From Oscillospiraceae bacterium (GTDB taxonomy: Bacteria > Bacillota > Clostridia > Oscillospirales > Oscillospiraceae): a stretch of 64,000 bases of DNA. The notes beneath the pieces are model-generated. The model saw only the letters and a program-made list of their open reading frames with translations. It did no database searches and was not told the DNA's origin. Shown here in pieces: positions 1 through 9,055 of the stretch (the stretch's first letter is position 1; the number at the start of each line of letters is the position of its first letter). Both the position numbers and the translations under genes were made by a program. Location: the NCBI GenBank assembly GCA_017516065.1, contig JAFWDQ010000003.1:87753-151752 (forward strand). The letters run 5' to 3'.

Positions 1-1288
1 TGGTCTTGCTGACGGAAACGCTGGCGTTGCTCAGAGGCAGGATCCAGAGCTGATGGGGATCTCCCTCCGTATAGGTCCGCAGGAGCACGTTGCCGCTCTT
101 CTCCGTGAGGACCAGACTGTCGTCATAGGCGCTGTGGATCACGTAGCCGCCGCTGGTCAGCCGCAGATACCAGCCCTGGCTGGAGGATCCGCTGTTGCTC
201 CAGAGGGTGACGTTGGAACCGCTCTTGGGCGCGGTGCCGTACTGATTCAGGGACATGGTGTTGTAGCCCTGGACACGGAAGCAGTACCAGTCCTTCCCCG
301 AGGCCTGGACCAGACTGAAGGGGATGACGTCCTCGCTGGAGGGGCTGCACAGGTAGATGTTCCCCCCGCTGACCAGAGACGCGGCACCCAGCACTGTGCC
401 GGAGGAGGCGCTCTGAATCAGATAGGTCCCTTCATTCGCCTTGTCGTAAATATAGACGGTGGGCACATAGGCCGGATCGGCAGAGGCGGCGGTCGCCGCT
501 GTCGTCGTCGTCGCAGGCGTCGGCTCCGGCGCGGGCTCCGGCGTAGGCTCCGGCGTAGGCTCCGGGACAGGTGTCGGCTCCGGCGCGGGCGTCGGCTCCG
601 ACGCAGAGGCGGGCTTGGGTGAAGGAGCAGGCGCAGGCGTCGGCTCCGGCGCAGTCAGCGTCACGCTGCTGCGGAAGGCAGGCTCAAACAGCCGGACCAG
701 AACGGCGGCCGCCTCGGCCCGGGTAACGCCGCTCTCCGGATGGAACGCGTGGCTCTCGCCGCTGCCGGTGAGGATGCCCGCCCGGTAGAAGGCGTAGATC
801 TCCGGACCGTAGGCGTCCGAAACCTTCACGTCGGGGATCATATTGTCATCCACGTCGTTGATCACCGAATACTCGGAGACCGGCAGGGCCCTGTAGAGCA
901 TGGCGACAAAGTCGCGGCGGGTGGCGGTCTGTTCCCAGCGGCCGTTGTAATCCGCCGCTTTCAGGATGCCTTTGCTCTCCGCAAAATCAACGTAGGAGGA
1001 GTACCACACACCGACGCCGTTTTTCAGCGTGACGGAGCCGTTGTTGTACAGCTGGTATACCCGCGCCGCCAGCGCTGCGGTGGAGGCCAGGGTCAGCGTC
1101 TCTCCGGGGAGAAACTGACTGGAAGAAACGCCCTCGATCAGGCCCTTTGCGTGGGCGCGGGTTACATAATCGGAATACCAATCCTCCGATGACACGTCTT
1201 TAAAGGGAGAGCTTGCCGCAGCCGCAACGGTGGCAAGCGATATCGTCAGCACTATGGCCAAAAGCAGTGCTGTTATCCGTCTTTTCAC
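1..1288 (-). CDS. SLH-domain surface protein with C-terminal ricin-type lectin domain (3' end outside window)
   Basis: Wall-attached secreted protein; 429 codons are visible and the gene runs off the left edge. A GTG start at 1288 is chosen because a GAGAGGGGAAGG ribosome site sits just upstream and the product then begins with a signal peptide (MKRR, hydrophobic core, ending VAAAAS). Three SLH domains follow (about residues 27-205; FKDVSSEDWY, GVWYSSYVDFAESKG, YGPEIYAFYRAGIL). Known SLH domains bind pyruvylated wall polymer. A Pro/Glu/Thr-rich linker (about 215-275) leads to a beta-trefoil ricin-type lectin domain with QxW-like repeats (SSQGWYL, DPHQLWIL). The carbohydrate ligand is inferred, not visible. 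It is one of three SLH proteins here, each carrying a different extra domain. Confidence 0.85.
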   Translation of the reverse strand, partial: MKRRITALLLAIVLTISLATVAAAASSPFKDVSSEDWYSDYVTRAHAKGLIEGVSSSQFLPGETLTLASTAALAARVYQLYNNGSVTLKNGVGVWYSSYVDFAESKGILKAADYNGRWEQTATRRDFVAMLYRALPVSEYSVINDVDDNMIPDVKVSDAYGPEIYAFYRAGILTGSGESHAFHPESGVTRAEAAAVLVRLFEPAFRSSVTLTAPEPTPAPAPSPKPASASEPTPAPEPTPVPEPTPEPTPEPAPEPTPATTTTAATAASADPAYVPTVYIYDKANEGTYLIQSASSGTVLGAASLVSGGNIYLCSPSSEDVIPFSLVQASGKDWYCFRVQGYNTMSLNQYGTAPKSGSNVTLWSNSGSSSQGWYLRLTSGGYVIHSAYDDSLVLTEKSGNVLLRTYTEGDPHQLWILPLSNASVSVSKT

Positions 1289-1365
1289 GGTAGACCTTCC
1301 CCTCTCTCTTTCGTGTAAGCGCCTCAGAGAGCGCGTAATATCCACTGTAAGAAACAGTTTTTGTT

Positions 1366-1394
1366 ATAGTATCACAAGATTTACATAATGTCCA
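1366..1394 (-). promoter_or_regulatory. Promoter of the SLH-lectin gene
   Basis: On the minus strand TGGACA (1389-1394), a 17-base spacer and TACTAT (1366-1371) form a sigma-A-type promoter about 70 bases before the GTG start. The leader contains a small inverted repeat (ACTG..CAGT). The rest of the 1289-1660 gap holds only the terminator at 1417-1454. Confidence 0.55.
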
Positions 1395-1416
1395 GCCATA
1401 TTTTTTATTCTTTGAC

Positions 1417-1454
1417 AAAAAAAATGCAGTCCGCTCGTTTCGCGGACTGCATTT
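1417..1454 (-). terminator. Rho-independent terminator downstream of the membrane-anchored unknown
   Basis: Thirteen-base perfect stem (1422-1434 with 1442-1454, core GCAGTCCGC/GCGGACTGC) and a 7-base loop. On the minus strand it is followed by eight T (A-run 1417-1424). It lies about 200 bases after the stop at 1661, with no other gene between. Confidence 0.8.
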
Positions 1455-1660
1455 GCTCTGCGTATACTGTTGTAACGCCCCCGGAGCCGGGTCTGAAGGG
1501 CTCACGCGCAGTCAGTCTTGTGCATGTGTTCCGTCAGGTCCGGCATCCCGCTTTATATTTAAGTATATTTATCGGTGTAAAAAGATCACGGGAAAAATCA
1601 ACTTTCCGATGCCCCTAAAACGGCCGTTAAAGAACTCTGCTCATCAGCTTTTATACAACC

Positions 1661-2389
1661 TCAGGAAGCCGCCGCAAGCGACACACTTCCTCCATGCTTA
1701 TCTCCGTAGTCAAGCAGCGTATACTCATCCGTTTTCTCGACCACATATACGTTATAACCGCCGTTGCTGTACGTGTTGTTTTCGATTGATTCCGTAAAAT
1801 CACTCGGCAAGTACTCTTCAGGTATCACTTTCAAGGAATCCGGACTGAAAGTGAAAGAAGTATAGATATATGCTATTTCGTTATTGCCCAGATCCATGGC
1901 GTATTCATAGGAATGGTTGTCACAGTCTATCGCCATATATACAGGTCGGACAAAGCGCTCGCTTTCCTCATACTTCAGTTTGTTCGTCACTTCATTGCCG
2001 GCACCTTTGAGCATATACACACTGTTCCTCAGACGTTCTGTCTCACTTGCATAGTCATCGTCGGAATATCTGCATTTTAAATACACTTCACACGTCGGAT
2101 CGTCCCACGTATCCTGATATGAAAAATAAAAAATCGGCTCCGATCCATTTTCAAAGGCGCTTGCGGGGATCTGTTCGGGAAAAGTAAAGAATCCCGTATG
2201 TACCTTCCCTGCCACTTCACTTGTGTACTTGCGCATCGTCTCTTCGTATTGGCCGACATCAATTGTGACTTGAGCCGGACCTCCTGTAAAGAAGTAACCG
2301 GTAACGCCAAACAACAGACCTATTATCACAATTACGCCGAGACCGATAAGGAGTCCTTTTAAAGTCTTTCCTTTTTTCTTCTCTTTCAT
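1661..2389 (-). CDS. Membrane-anchored protein of unknown function
   Basis: 242 residues. A lysine-rich N-terminus (MKEKKKGKTLKG) precedes one hydrophobic segment at about residues 12-33, so the protein is probably a signal-anchored, outward-facing single-pass protein. The remainder is acidic and rich in Tyr and Ser with no motif I recognise. The ATG start is supported by AAGGAAG upstream. It is flanked by its own terminator at 1417-1454 and by an inverted repeat at 2446-2492 in its leader region. It is less GC-rich than its neighbours by eye. I do not assign a function. Confidence 0.7.
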   Translation of the reverse strand: MKEKKKGKTLKGLLIGLGVIVIIGLLFGVTGYFFTGGPAQVTIDVGQYEETMRKYTSEVAGKVHTGFFTFPEQIPASAFENGSEPIFYFSYQDTWDDPTCEVYLKCRYSDDDYASETERLRNSVYMLKGAGNEVTNKLKYEESERFVRPVYMAIDCDNHSYEYAMDLGNNEIAYIYTSFTFSPDSLKVIPEEYLPSDFTESIENNTYSNGGYNVYVVEKTDEYTLLDYGDKHGGSVSLAAAS

Positions 2390-2445
2390 AATGGTTCTTC
2401 CTTAAATCCCTGAAAGTCGATCTTTCCTTGGTCATCGCGCATTAA

Positions 2446-2492
2446 TTACACCTCTTCCTATATTCAAAAGCATGAAACAGGAAGAGGTGTAA
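2446..2492. repeat. Perfect 14-bp inverted repeat between gap and the membrane-anchored gene
   Basis: Arms TTACACCTCTTCCT (2446-2459) and its exact complement (2479-2492) enclose a 19-base loop. There is no T-run on either side, so it is not a standard terminator. It could be a leader hairpin of the 1661-2389 gene or an operator. Confidence 0.5.
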
Positions 2493-2574
2493 GTAACAAA
2501 ATCGTATTTTACAGGTTTCGCACGATGCCTCAGGCGTTGCCGAAAACCATCAAATGATAGTATTACCGAACGAT

Positions 2575-3591
<1,017 letters not shown>

Positions 3592-3773
3592 TCACCGTCT
3601 CCTTTTCCTGTATAACAAGTTGGTATACAATATAGAGTATTTGCCGCAGGGGGCAATCCCGAAATGGTCTACTCCATTATATACCACGCCGACTCATTTT
3701 AAAAGTAAAACTTACACGATTCGACCCGGTTTTCTCTTTTTTTCTAAAAAAACTTTGATTTCGACCTCGATTC

Positions 3774-3802
3774 TTGCCTTGCTTTACAATTTCTGCTATA
3801 CT
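3774..3802 (+). promoter_or_regulatory. Promoter of the histidine-kinase-like gene
   Basis: TTGCCT (3774-3779), a 17-base spacer and TATACT (3797-3802). A transcript starting near 3809 rules out the upstream ATG at 3566 as start of the following gene. On the opposite strand, AT-rich sequence around 3600-3700 (TATAAT, TATATT) probably holds the gap promoter, but I cannot fix its -35. Confidence 0.6.
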
Positions 3803-3883
3803 ATAAAGATAAGAACCGTACAAACTAATCGGGACCGCGGCTGCCTGCGGTCCAAAGACCGTCCGTTTTCCCGCAGAAAGGAG

Positions 3884-4960
3884 TTGAGCTTCCTGGAACT
3901 GTCTGAATACCGTATTCTGGACCTGCTTCCGGAACCGGCTCTGCTCCTCCGGGAGGGCGCGCCGTACTATGCCAACGACGCCGCCCGCCGTCTTCTCCAG
4001 GAGCTCCCCCCGGCGGAGGAGGGCGCTCTGCCGGAGCCGCTGGCCGGTCTGGCCCGGCGCACGGAGCCCTTTCTGCAGCCGGATCTGACCCTGGAGACAC
4101 GGACCTGGTCCGTCCAGGGGATCCCCGGACCCGACGGGATGCTGCTGCTCCTGCGGCCGGAAACGGCGGGACTGGAGCCTCAGCTGCTCGGCCGCATATC
4201 CGACAGCCTGCGTCCGCCCCTCAGCTCCCTGCTCTCCGCCTCCACCCTGCTGACGGGACATGTGGACGAGGGCGGCGACGTTCTGCTCTCCACCCTGAAC
4301 CAGCAACTGTTCCGGCTGATGCGGATGGCGGGCAATCTCTCCGCCGCCCGGGAGACTCTGGGCAGCGAGGGCAGCTTCTCCCCCATCCTTGCAGACCTCC
4401 CGGCCCTGTGCCGGAAGCTGACGGAAGCCGTCAACGACGTGCTGTGTCCCCACAGAGCGCCGGTGATCTTCTCCTCTCAGCGGCAGCAGCTGGTGACCAT
4501 GGCGGACGTGGATCTGCTGTCCCGGATGCTGCTCAATCTGCTCTCCAACGCTCTGAAGGCGTCGCCGGAGGATGCCGCCGTGGCCCTGACGCTGGACGTC
4601 CGGGGGGACCAGGCGGTCCTGACGGTCCGGGACACAGGGCCCGGGCTCCCCACCGATCTGCTGGCGGAGGTCTTCTCCCCCTGCACCCGGACACTGCGGC
4701 TGGACGCACCCGGTCAGGGACTGGGGCTGGGTCTGCCTCTGGCCCGGGCCATCGCGCTGCGCCACGGCGGCTCCCTGCTTCTGGAGTGTCCCAGGACCGG
4801 CGGCACCGCCGTCACCGTCTCCCTGCCCATCCGGCGGGAGCGGGGCCCCTTCCTCACCGACCGCCGTCTCGACGAGCCCTACGGCGATTTTTCCCGCATT
4901 CTGGTGGAGCTGTCCGATATCCTGCCCCCCTCCCGTTTCACGCCCCAGGATGTGGAGTGA
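3884..4960 (+). CDS. Histidine-kinase-like ATPase with Asp in place of the phospho-acceptor His
   Basis: Cytosolic GHKL-type protein of about 355 residues with no transmembrane segment. The N-terminal 100 residues look PAS-like (weak). A dimerisation/phospho-acceptor helix follows, reading ISDSLRPPLSSL where the family has ISHELRTPL, so His is replaced by Asp. The ATPase domain is complete: N-box NLLSNALKASP, G1 DTGPGLP, G2 GQGLGLGLPLA. There is no response regulator next to it. The start is uncertain: AAAGGAG (3877-3883) directly abuts TTG 3884, while CTG 3893 has better spacing. It may be a non-phosphorylating ATPase or sensor; activity cannot be told from sequence. Confidence 0.7.
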   Translation: MSFLELSEYRILDLLPEPALLLREGAPYYANDAARRLLQELPPAEEGALPEPLAGLARRTEPFLQPDLTLETRTWSVQGIPGPDGMLLLLRPETAGLEPQLLGRISDSLRPPLSSLLSASTLLTGHVDEGGDVLLSTLNQQLFRLMRMAGNLSAARETLGSEGSFSPILADLPALCRKLTEAVNDVLCPHRAPVIFSSQRQQLVTMADVDLLSRMLLNLLSNALKASPEDAAVALTLDVRGDQAVLTVRDTGPGLPTDLLAEVFSPCTRTLRLDAPGQGLGLGLPLARAIALRHGGSLLLECPRTGGTAVTVSLPIRRERGPFLTDRRLDEPYGDFSRILVELSDILPPSRFTPQDVE

Positions 4961-5009
4961 CACACATAACACGACATGCAACTGAGAACATACAGGAGGT
5001 TTCATCCAC

Positions 5010-5429
5010 ATGGTACAGGTCAATCTCATCCGTCAGCAGCTGAAAACCGTAGAGTTTGTCTGCAACATTCCCAAGAGCAAGCAGCTGCAGATCGAAAACA
5101 CCTTTTCCTTCCATGTCGCCTATGACCCGAAGGAGCCCCGCTGCCGCGCCCATCTGCAGCAGTGTGCCCTGTCCAAGGAGAATGAAGACGAGTTCCGGGT
5201 GACCGTAGACGTCTTCGGCTTCTTCACCTACACCGGCATCCAGACCGAGGAGGACAAGAAGGAAGCCCATATCCAGGCCTATCAGCAGCTGTTCCCCTAT
5301 GCCCAGTCCCTGATCTCCTATCTGACCTCCAACGCCGGGATCCCCTCCTTTGTGGTCCCCAGGGCCGTCATGGATCCCAACCGTATCAAGGTCGGCAAGA
5401 AGGAGGAGCGTCCGCCGCAGCAGGCGTAA
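5010..5429 (+). CDS. SecB-like chaperone family protein
   Basis: 139 residues. The second half follows the SecB pattern: a beta strand FRVTVDVFGFFTYTGI, a helix, then LFPYAQSLISYLTSNAGIP and VVPRAVMDP, matching the LFPYAR..I....G.FP..L.P signature of SecB. SecB keeps preproteins unfolded for SecA. It is unusual in Gram-positives, where SecB-like proteins may serve other clients or toxin-antitoxin pairs; no toxin gene is adjacent. The ATG follows ACAGGAGG with good spacing. The N-terminal half is too divergent to align by eye, so the family call is moderate. It sits 49 bases after the kinase-like gene and could be co-transcribed. Confidence 0.6.
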   Translation: MVQVNLIRQQLKTVEFVCNIPKSKQLQIENTFSFHVAYDPKEPRCRAHLQQCALSKENEDEFRVTVDVFGFFTYTGIQTEEDKKEAHIQAYQQLFPYAQSLISYLTSNAGIPSFVVPRAVMDPNRIKVGKKEERPPQQA

Positions 5430-5449
5430 GGCCGTAATCCAACCCATGC

Positions 5450-5482
5450 GTGCCGCAGACACTGCGTCTGCGGCACATTTTT
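5450..5482 (+). terminator. Terminator after the SecB-like gene
   Basis: Eleven-base perfect stem GTGCCGCAGAC (5450-5460) with 5466-5476, a 5-base loop and TTTTT (5478-5482). Confidence 0.85.
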
Positions 5483-5500
5483 AAAAGGAAGTGCACACAT

Positions 5501-5989
5501 ATGACCAAACAGGAAACCTATGATTATCTGACCAGCCGCAGCATCCCGTATGAAGTGACGGAACATGCCGCCGTCTTCAACATGGAGGAGCTGGATGCAG
5601 TTGCGCTGCCGTATCCGGACTGCGACGCCAAAAATCTGTTCGTGCGGGACGATAAGAAGCGGAACTATTACCTCATCACCGTCAAAGGCGATAAACGGGT
5701 GGATCTGAAGGCCTTCCAAAAGGCCCACGGAACAAGAAAGCTGTCCTTTGCCTCCGCGGAGGACCTGATGGCAATCATGCGTCTGACCCCCGGCGCGGTG
5801 ACCCCGCTGGGTCTTCTGGCCGATGAGGAACGGAAAGTGACGCTGTATCTGGACGCCGCATTCCTCGGCGGGCCGGCAGGCGTCCATCCCAACGACAACA
5901 CGGCGACGGTCTGGCTGAACGCGGAGGATCTGGTGAAGCTCATCGAAGCGCACGGGAATACGGTAAATGTAATAGAAATCGAAGGATAA
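5501..5989 (+). CDS. Prolyl-tRNA editing protein (ProX/YbaK family)
   Basis: 162 residues from the ATG at 5501, which has an AAAGGAAG site; an in-frame start at 5450 lies inside the preceding terminator and is rejected. Members hydrolyse mischarged Ala-tRNA(Pro) or Cys-tRNA(Pro). Family signatures are Y-E-V-TEHAAVFNMEEL at about residues 15-30, CDAKNLFVRDDKKRNYYL (about 45-62), the KGDKRVDLK strand, and the C-terminal LTPGAVTPLGL, PNDNTATV motifs typical of the PrdX subgroup of Clostridia. It is a single-gene unit ahead of the XRE-desulfoferrodoxin gene. Confidence 0.85.
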   Translation: MTKQETYDYLTSRSIPYEVTEHAAVFNMEELDAVALPYPDCDAKNLFVRDDKKRNYYLITVKGDKRVDLKAFQKAHGTRKLSFASAEDLMAIMRLTPGAVTPLGLLADEERKVTLYLDAAFLGGPAGVHPNDNTATVWLNAEDLVKLIEAHGNTVNVIEIEG

Positions 5990-6082
5990 GGCCGAACGGC
6001 GCCGAGCCGCCCGACTCTACGATACGTAGGTGGCTTCCTCCCCACATATATGATAGACTTGCTCCGTAAGGAGGCGAAGGCA

Positions 6083-6667
6083 ATGGACAGATATGTCACC
6101 GGCGCCGTGATACGCAGGCTTCGCGAAGGCAAAAAGATGACCCAGGAGGAGCTGGCGGAGCGGATCCATGTCAGCGGCAAGGCGGTGAGCAAATGGGAAA
6201 CGGGTCAGGGCTTCCCGGACATCAGTCTGCTGGAGCCGCTGGCAAAGGCCCTTGACATTTCCGTGATCGAGCTGTTGTCCGGCGCGTATATCCAAAACAG
6301 GAACCGATCTTCCAATATGGTCAAAGGCAAATTCTATGTCTGCCCCGTCTGCGGCAATGTGATCCGGACCATCGGAGAGGCGATGATCAGCTGCTGCGGT
6401 ATCACGCTGCCGCCCCTGGAGCCGGAGACGGCGGAGGGTTCCCACGAAATACGGTGGGAGACGGTAGAGGACGAGTATTACGTTCGGGTCGATCACCCGA
6501 TGACAAAAGAGCATCATATTTCGTTCCTTGCCGCAGTGTCGGATCAGGGGATACAGTTCATAAAGCTGTATCCGGAGGGAAACGCTGACGCACGGTTCAA
6601 GAAAAACCGTGTCATGTACCTGTACGCGTACTGTAATCATCACGGGCTGTTTCAGCTGAAGGTATGA
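6083..6667 (+). CDS. XRE-type regulator fused to a desulfoferrodoxin (superoxide reductase) domain
   Basis: 194 residues from ATG 6083, chosen because AAGGAGG (6068-6074) is 8 bases upstream. Residues 7-63 are an XRE helix-turn-helix (MTQEELAERIHVSGKAVSKWE). Residues 82-106 are a desulforedoxin-like metal knuckle (YVCPVCGNVI ... CC; Cys87, 90, 104, 105). Residues 117-194 match the superoxide reductase core, with all five usual iron ligands in register: His121, His138 (HPM), His144 (EHH), Cys184 and His187 (YCNHHG). The Glu-Lys pair normally before the first His is Gly-Ser here. I infer a redox-sensing transcription factor, or an enzyme tethered to DNA; no superoxide reductase partner gene is adjacent. 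Confidence 0.85.
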   Translation: MDRYVTGAVIRRLREGKKMTQEELAERIHVSGKAVSKWETGQGFPDISLLEPLAKALDISVIELLSGAYIQNRNRSSNMVKGKFYVCPVCGNVIRTIGEAMISCCGITLPPLEPETAEGSHEIRWETVEDEYYVRVDHPMTKEHHISFLAAVSDQGIQFIKLYPEGNADARFKKNRVMYLYAYCNHHGLFQLKV

Positions 6668-6758
6668 CGGACGCTGTTTCTGTCGGCTCTGTCCCGTCCT
6701 CATCTGAGAGGGCAGGCCCCTGCAAGGTCCATGATCGGGAATCGTGTCAAACTGACAA

Positions 6759-6798
6759 CAGAGGCGCGGGCAGATCTGCCCGCGCCTCTGTTTGCTTT
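6759..6798. terminator. Bidirectional terminator hairpin
   Basis: Perfect 16+16 palindromic stem (6759-6774/6775-6790, core GAGGCGCGGGCAGA) followed on the plus strand by TTTGCTTTT. It ends the XRE-desulfoferrodoxin transcript and may also stop the convergent exonuclease gene. Confidence 0.7.
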
Positions 6799-6832
6799 TC
6801 TATGGAGCGGCCTCCGGAACCGCTCTTTTTTC

Positions 6833-7804
6833 TCACTGGGCCGGTCTGGGCGCGCCCTTCCGGCGGCTCCGGCGCCGGGGCAGCGCCCCGCAGTCGATAC
6901 GGCGGACCTTCCCTGCCGCCCGGAACAGCGCACGGCTGCGGTCCGTGGGGGCCAGGATGGACAGCCGGGCCTGACAGCCGTTCTTTTTCTGCCGCAGCTC
7001 CAGCTGCAGCAGGAAGGTCCCGTGTTCGGGACAGCTGAACTTGGCATAGTACCGCACGTCGTCGGCGGAGCGCCACTGGCAGATGCACTGGACGGCGCCG
7101 CAGACGGGACAGTGAGTCCTGCGGCAGGCCCGGCTGCGGAGCGCCTGCTCCGGCGAAGTGCACAGGCCGTACTCATACTGCTCCAGCGCGGGCTCCTGCC
7201 GTCGGCCCTTCCCGCCCTTGCTTCCCTTGACGGGTCGGCGCCAGGGGTCGTCCACAGGCTTCTCCTTCCCCTTGACGGGACAGATCGCCGCCTTCATGGC
7301 CCGGTCCGGGAGCATAACGCCGATGAGGGCGGAATACATGGCGTCATAGAGGGCGTTGTGGAAGGTGAAGCTGTCGGGGATATTGCAGTAGGCCGCCGCC
7401 CGCTCCAGGGAGACAGCGTTGCCGGAGTGGAGCGCCCGGGAAAAGGCGGTCTGCAGGTCGCAGTAGGTCTCCGGCATGTCCATGGACAGCTTCCAGTAGT
7501 CCAGATTCCGCTTCAGGGTCCGGAAATCCTCCCGGCCCCAGGTGGCAAACTCCGTCTCGCCGGCGCACCAGTCGGCAAAGGCGGCGGCGGCCTCCGGGAA
7601 GGGCACGCCGCTGTCCAAAGACAGCCGCAGCTCCGGCAGCTTGTCCGCCGGTTTTCTGATCTTGGCGTGGACGGATGGCTTGACGTAGACGCAGAAGCTG
7701 TCGGTGATCCGGCCCTCTGCCTGCTTTACCGCTCCGATCTGCAGGATCTCGTCCAGAAGGATCCTGTCATAGCCGCTGTTCCACTCCAGATCAAATACGA
7801 TCAT
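6833..7804 (-). CDS. DEDDh 3'-5' exonuclease-family protein with zinc-binding tail
   Basis: 323 residues from ATG 7804; a TTG at 7837 is in frame but has no ribosome site and overlaps the divergent promoter. Residues 1-175 are an exonuclease (DnaQ/RNase T-like) domain: Asp5-Leu-Glu7 in FDLEWN, and the Exo III motif HNALYDA supplying the catalytic His and Asp. The C-terminal third is basic and holds a CRRTHCPVCGAVQC cluster resembling a zinc ribbon, then an Arg-rich end (RRRSRRKG). DNA or RNA as substrate cannot be told. It is divergent from bcp. Confidence 0.75.
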   Translation of the reverse strand: MIVFDLEWNSGYDRILLDEILQIGAVKQAEGRITDSFCVYVKPSVHAKIRKPADKLPELRLSLDSGVPFPEAAAAFADWCAGETEFATWGREDFRTLKRNLDYWKLSMDMPETYCDLQTAFSRALHSGNAVSLERAAAYCNIPDSFTFHNALYDAMYSALIGVMLPDRAMKAAICPVKGKEKPVDDPWRRPVKGSKGGKGRRQEPALEQYEYGLCTSPEQALRSRACRRTHCPVCGAVQCICQWRSADDVRYYAKFSCPEHGTFLLQLELRQKKNGCQARLSILAPTDRSRALFRAAGKVRRIDCGALPRRRSRRKGAPRPAQ

Positions 7805-7830
7805 GCCCTCGTGCTCCCATCCGCCCTGTT

Positions 7831-7859
7831 TTGACAAAAAGTTCGATTTATTGTATCAT
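7831..7859 (+). promoter_or_regulatory. Promoter of bcp
   Basis: TTGACA (7831-7836), a 17-base spacer and TATCAT (7854-7859). The gene starts about 85 bases after the predicted transcription start. Confidence 0.75.
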
Positions 7860-7948
7860 ATTTTCTGCCCCGGCGGAAGTCTGATCTCTGCAACGGGAAA
7901 AATTTATCGGCGGGACGGCTGTCTCCCGAGACAAGGAGGAAACACGCG

Positions 7949-8404
7949 ATGTTGGAAGTCGGCACCCCCGCTCCAGGGTTCACCCTGTCGGATCAGGCGG
8001 GCAATGAAGTCAGTCTCTCGGATTTTCTGGGGAAAAAGGTCGTTCTGTATTTCTATCCCCGGGACAACACCCCCGGCTGTACCCGGCAGGCCTGCGCCTT
8101 TGCCGCCGCCTATGACGGATTTCGGCAGAAAAACGCGGTCGTCATCGGGATCAGCAAGGACTCCGTCGCCTCCCATCAGAAATTCGCGGCGAAATACGAT
8201 CTGCCCTTTATCCTCCTCTCAGATCCGGAGCGGCAGGCCATCGAGGCCTACGACGTGTGGAAGGAAAAGAAGAATTACGGCAAAGTCTCCATGGGCGTGG
8301 TCCGCTCGACGTATATCATCGACGAGAACGGGATCATCGAAAAGGCCATGCCGAAGGTGAAGCCGGACACCAACGCGGCGGAGATACTGGCCTATCTGGG
8401 TTAA
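7949..8404 (+). CDS. bcp: Thioredoxin-dependent peroxiredoxin (Bcp/PrxQ)
   Basis: 151 residues, typical length. It reduces hydrogen peroxide and organic peroxides using thioredoxin. The thioredoxin fold carries the signature YFYPRDNTPGCTRQAC with peroxidatic Cys44 and resolving Cys49 spaced as in E. coli Bcp. An AAGGAGG site lies before the ATG. It is monocistronic with its own promoter and terminator, close to other redox genes (XRE-desulfoferrodoxin, Mn-catalase-like CotJC). Confidence 0.95.
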   Translation: MLEVGTPAPGFTLSDQAGNEVSLSDFLGKKVVLYFYPRDNTPGCTRQACAFAAAYDGFRQKNAVVIGISKDSVASHQKFAAKYDLPFILLSDPERQAIEAYDVWKEKKNYGKVSMGVVRSTYIIDENGIIEKAMPKVKPDTNAAEILAYLG

Positions 8405-8411
8405 CAATCTG

Positions 8412-8450
8412 ACGCGCCCCTTCCGATCTCACGGAAGGGGCGCGTTTTTC
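8412..8450. terminator. Bidirectional terminator between bcp and cotJC
   Basis: Stem ACGCGCCCCTTCCG (8412-8425) with 8432-8445 and a T-run on the plus strand. It separates two converging genes. Confidence 0.85.
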
Positions 8451-8455
8451 TGCGG

Positions 8456-9055
8456 TCATTTTTTGTCGAAAGAGGGGTTGTAAAGGTACACGTTTTTCTC
8501 CCCCAGCCGCTCCTTGGCGATGCGCAGGCCCTCGCCGAAACGCTGGAAGTGGACGATCTCCCGCTGGCGGAGGAAACGGATGACGTCGTTGACGTCGGGA
8601 TCGTCGGACAGACGCAGGATATTGTCGTAGGTGACCCGGGCCTTCTGCTCGGCGGCCAGGTCCTCCGTCAGATCGGCGATGGTGTCGCCCTTTACGGCCA
8701 TGCTGGCCGCCGTCCAAGGGAAGCCCGAGGCGGCGGTGGGATAGACGCCCGCCGTGTGGTCCACGAAGTAGGCGTCGAAGCCCGCCTCCCGGATCTGGTC
8801 CTCTGTCAGGCCCCGGGTGAGCTGGTACACGATGGTGCCGACCATTTCCAGATGGCCCAGCTCCTCGGTGCCGATGTCCGTCAGCAGGCCCTTCAGCTCG
8901 GGATAGGGCATGGAGTAGCGCTGGGAGAGGTATCGCAGGGACGCACCCAATTCACCATCCGGACCGCCGTACTGCGAGATGATGACCGCAGCCAGCCTGG
9001 GATTCGTGTTTTTGATGCGGATGGGGTACTGGAGCTTCTTCTCATAGACAAACAT
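8456..9055 (-). CDS. cotJC: Spore coat protein CotJC, manganese-catalase family
   Basis: 199 residues. The ferritin-like four-helix fold of Mn catalases is visible with ligands Glu35 (GELGASLRY), Glu65 and His68 (EELGHLEM), Glu136 (LAAEQKAR) and His179 (REIVHFQRF). CotJC homologues sit in the inner spore coat and are thought to handle peroxide. The ATG starts directly after the TAA of the upstream cotJA-cotJB gene, so the two are translationally coupled. This implies that the organism belongs to a sporulating lineage. Confidence 0.92.
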   Translation of the reverse strand: MFVYEKKLQYPIRIKNTNPRLAAVIISQYGGPDGELGASLRYLSQRYSMPYPELKGLLTDIGTEELGHLEMVGTIVYQLTRGLTEDQIREAGFDAYFVDHTAGVYPTAASGFPWTAASMAVKGDTIADLTEDLAAEQKARVTYDNILRLSDDPDVNDVIRFLRQREIVHFQRFGEGLRIAKERLGEKNVYLYNPSFDKK

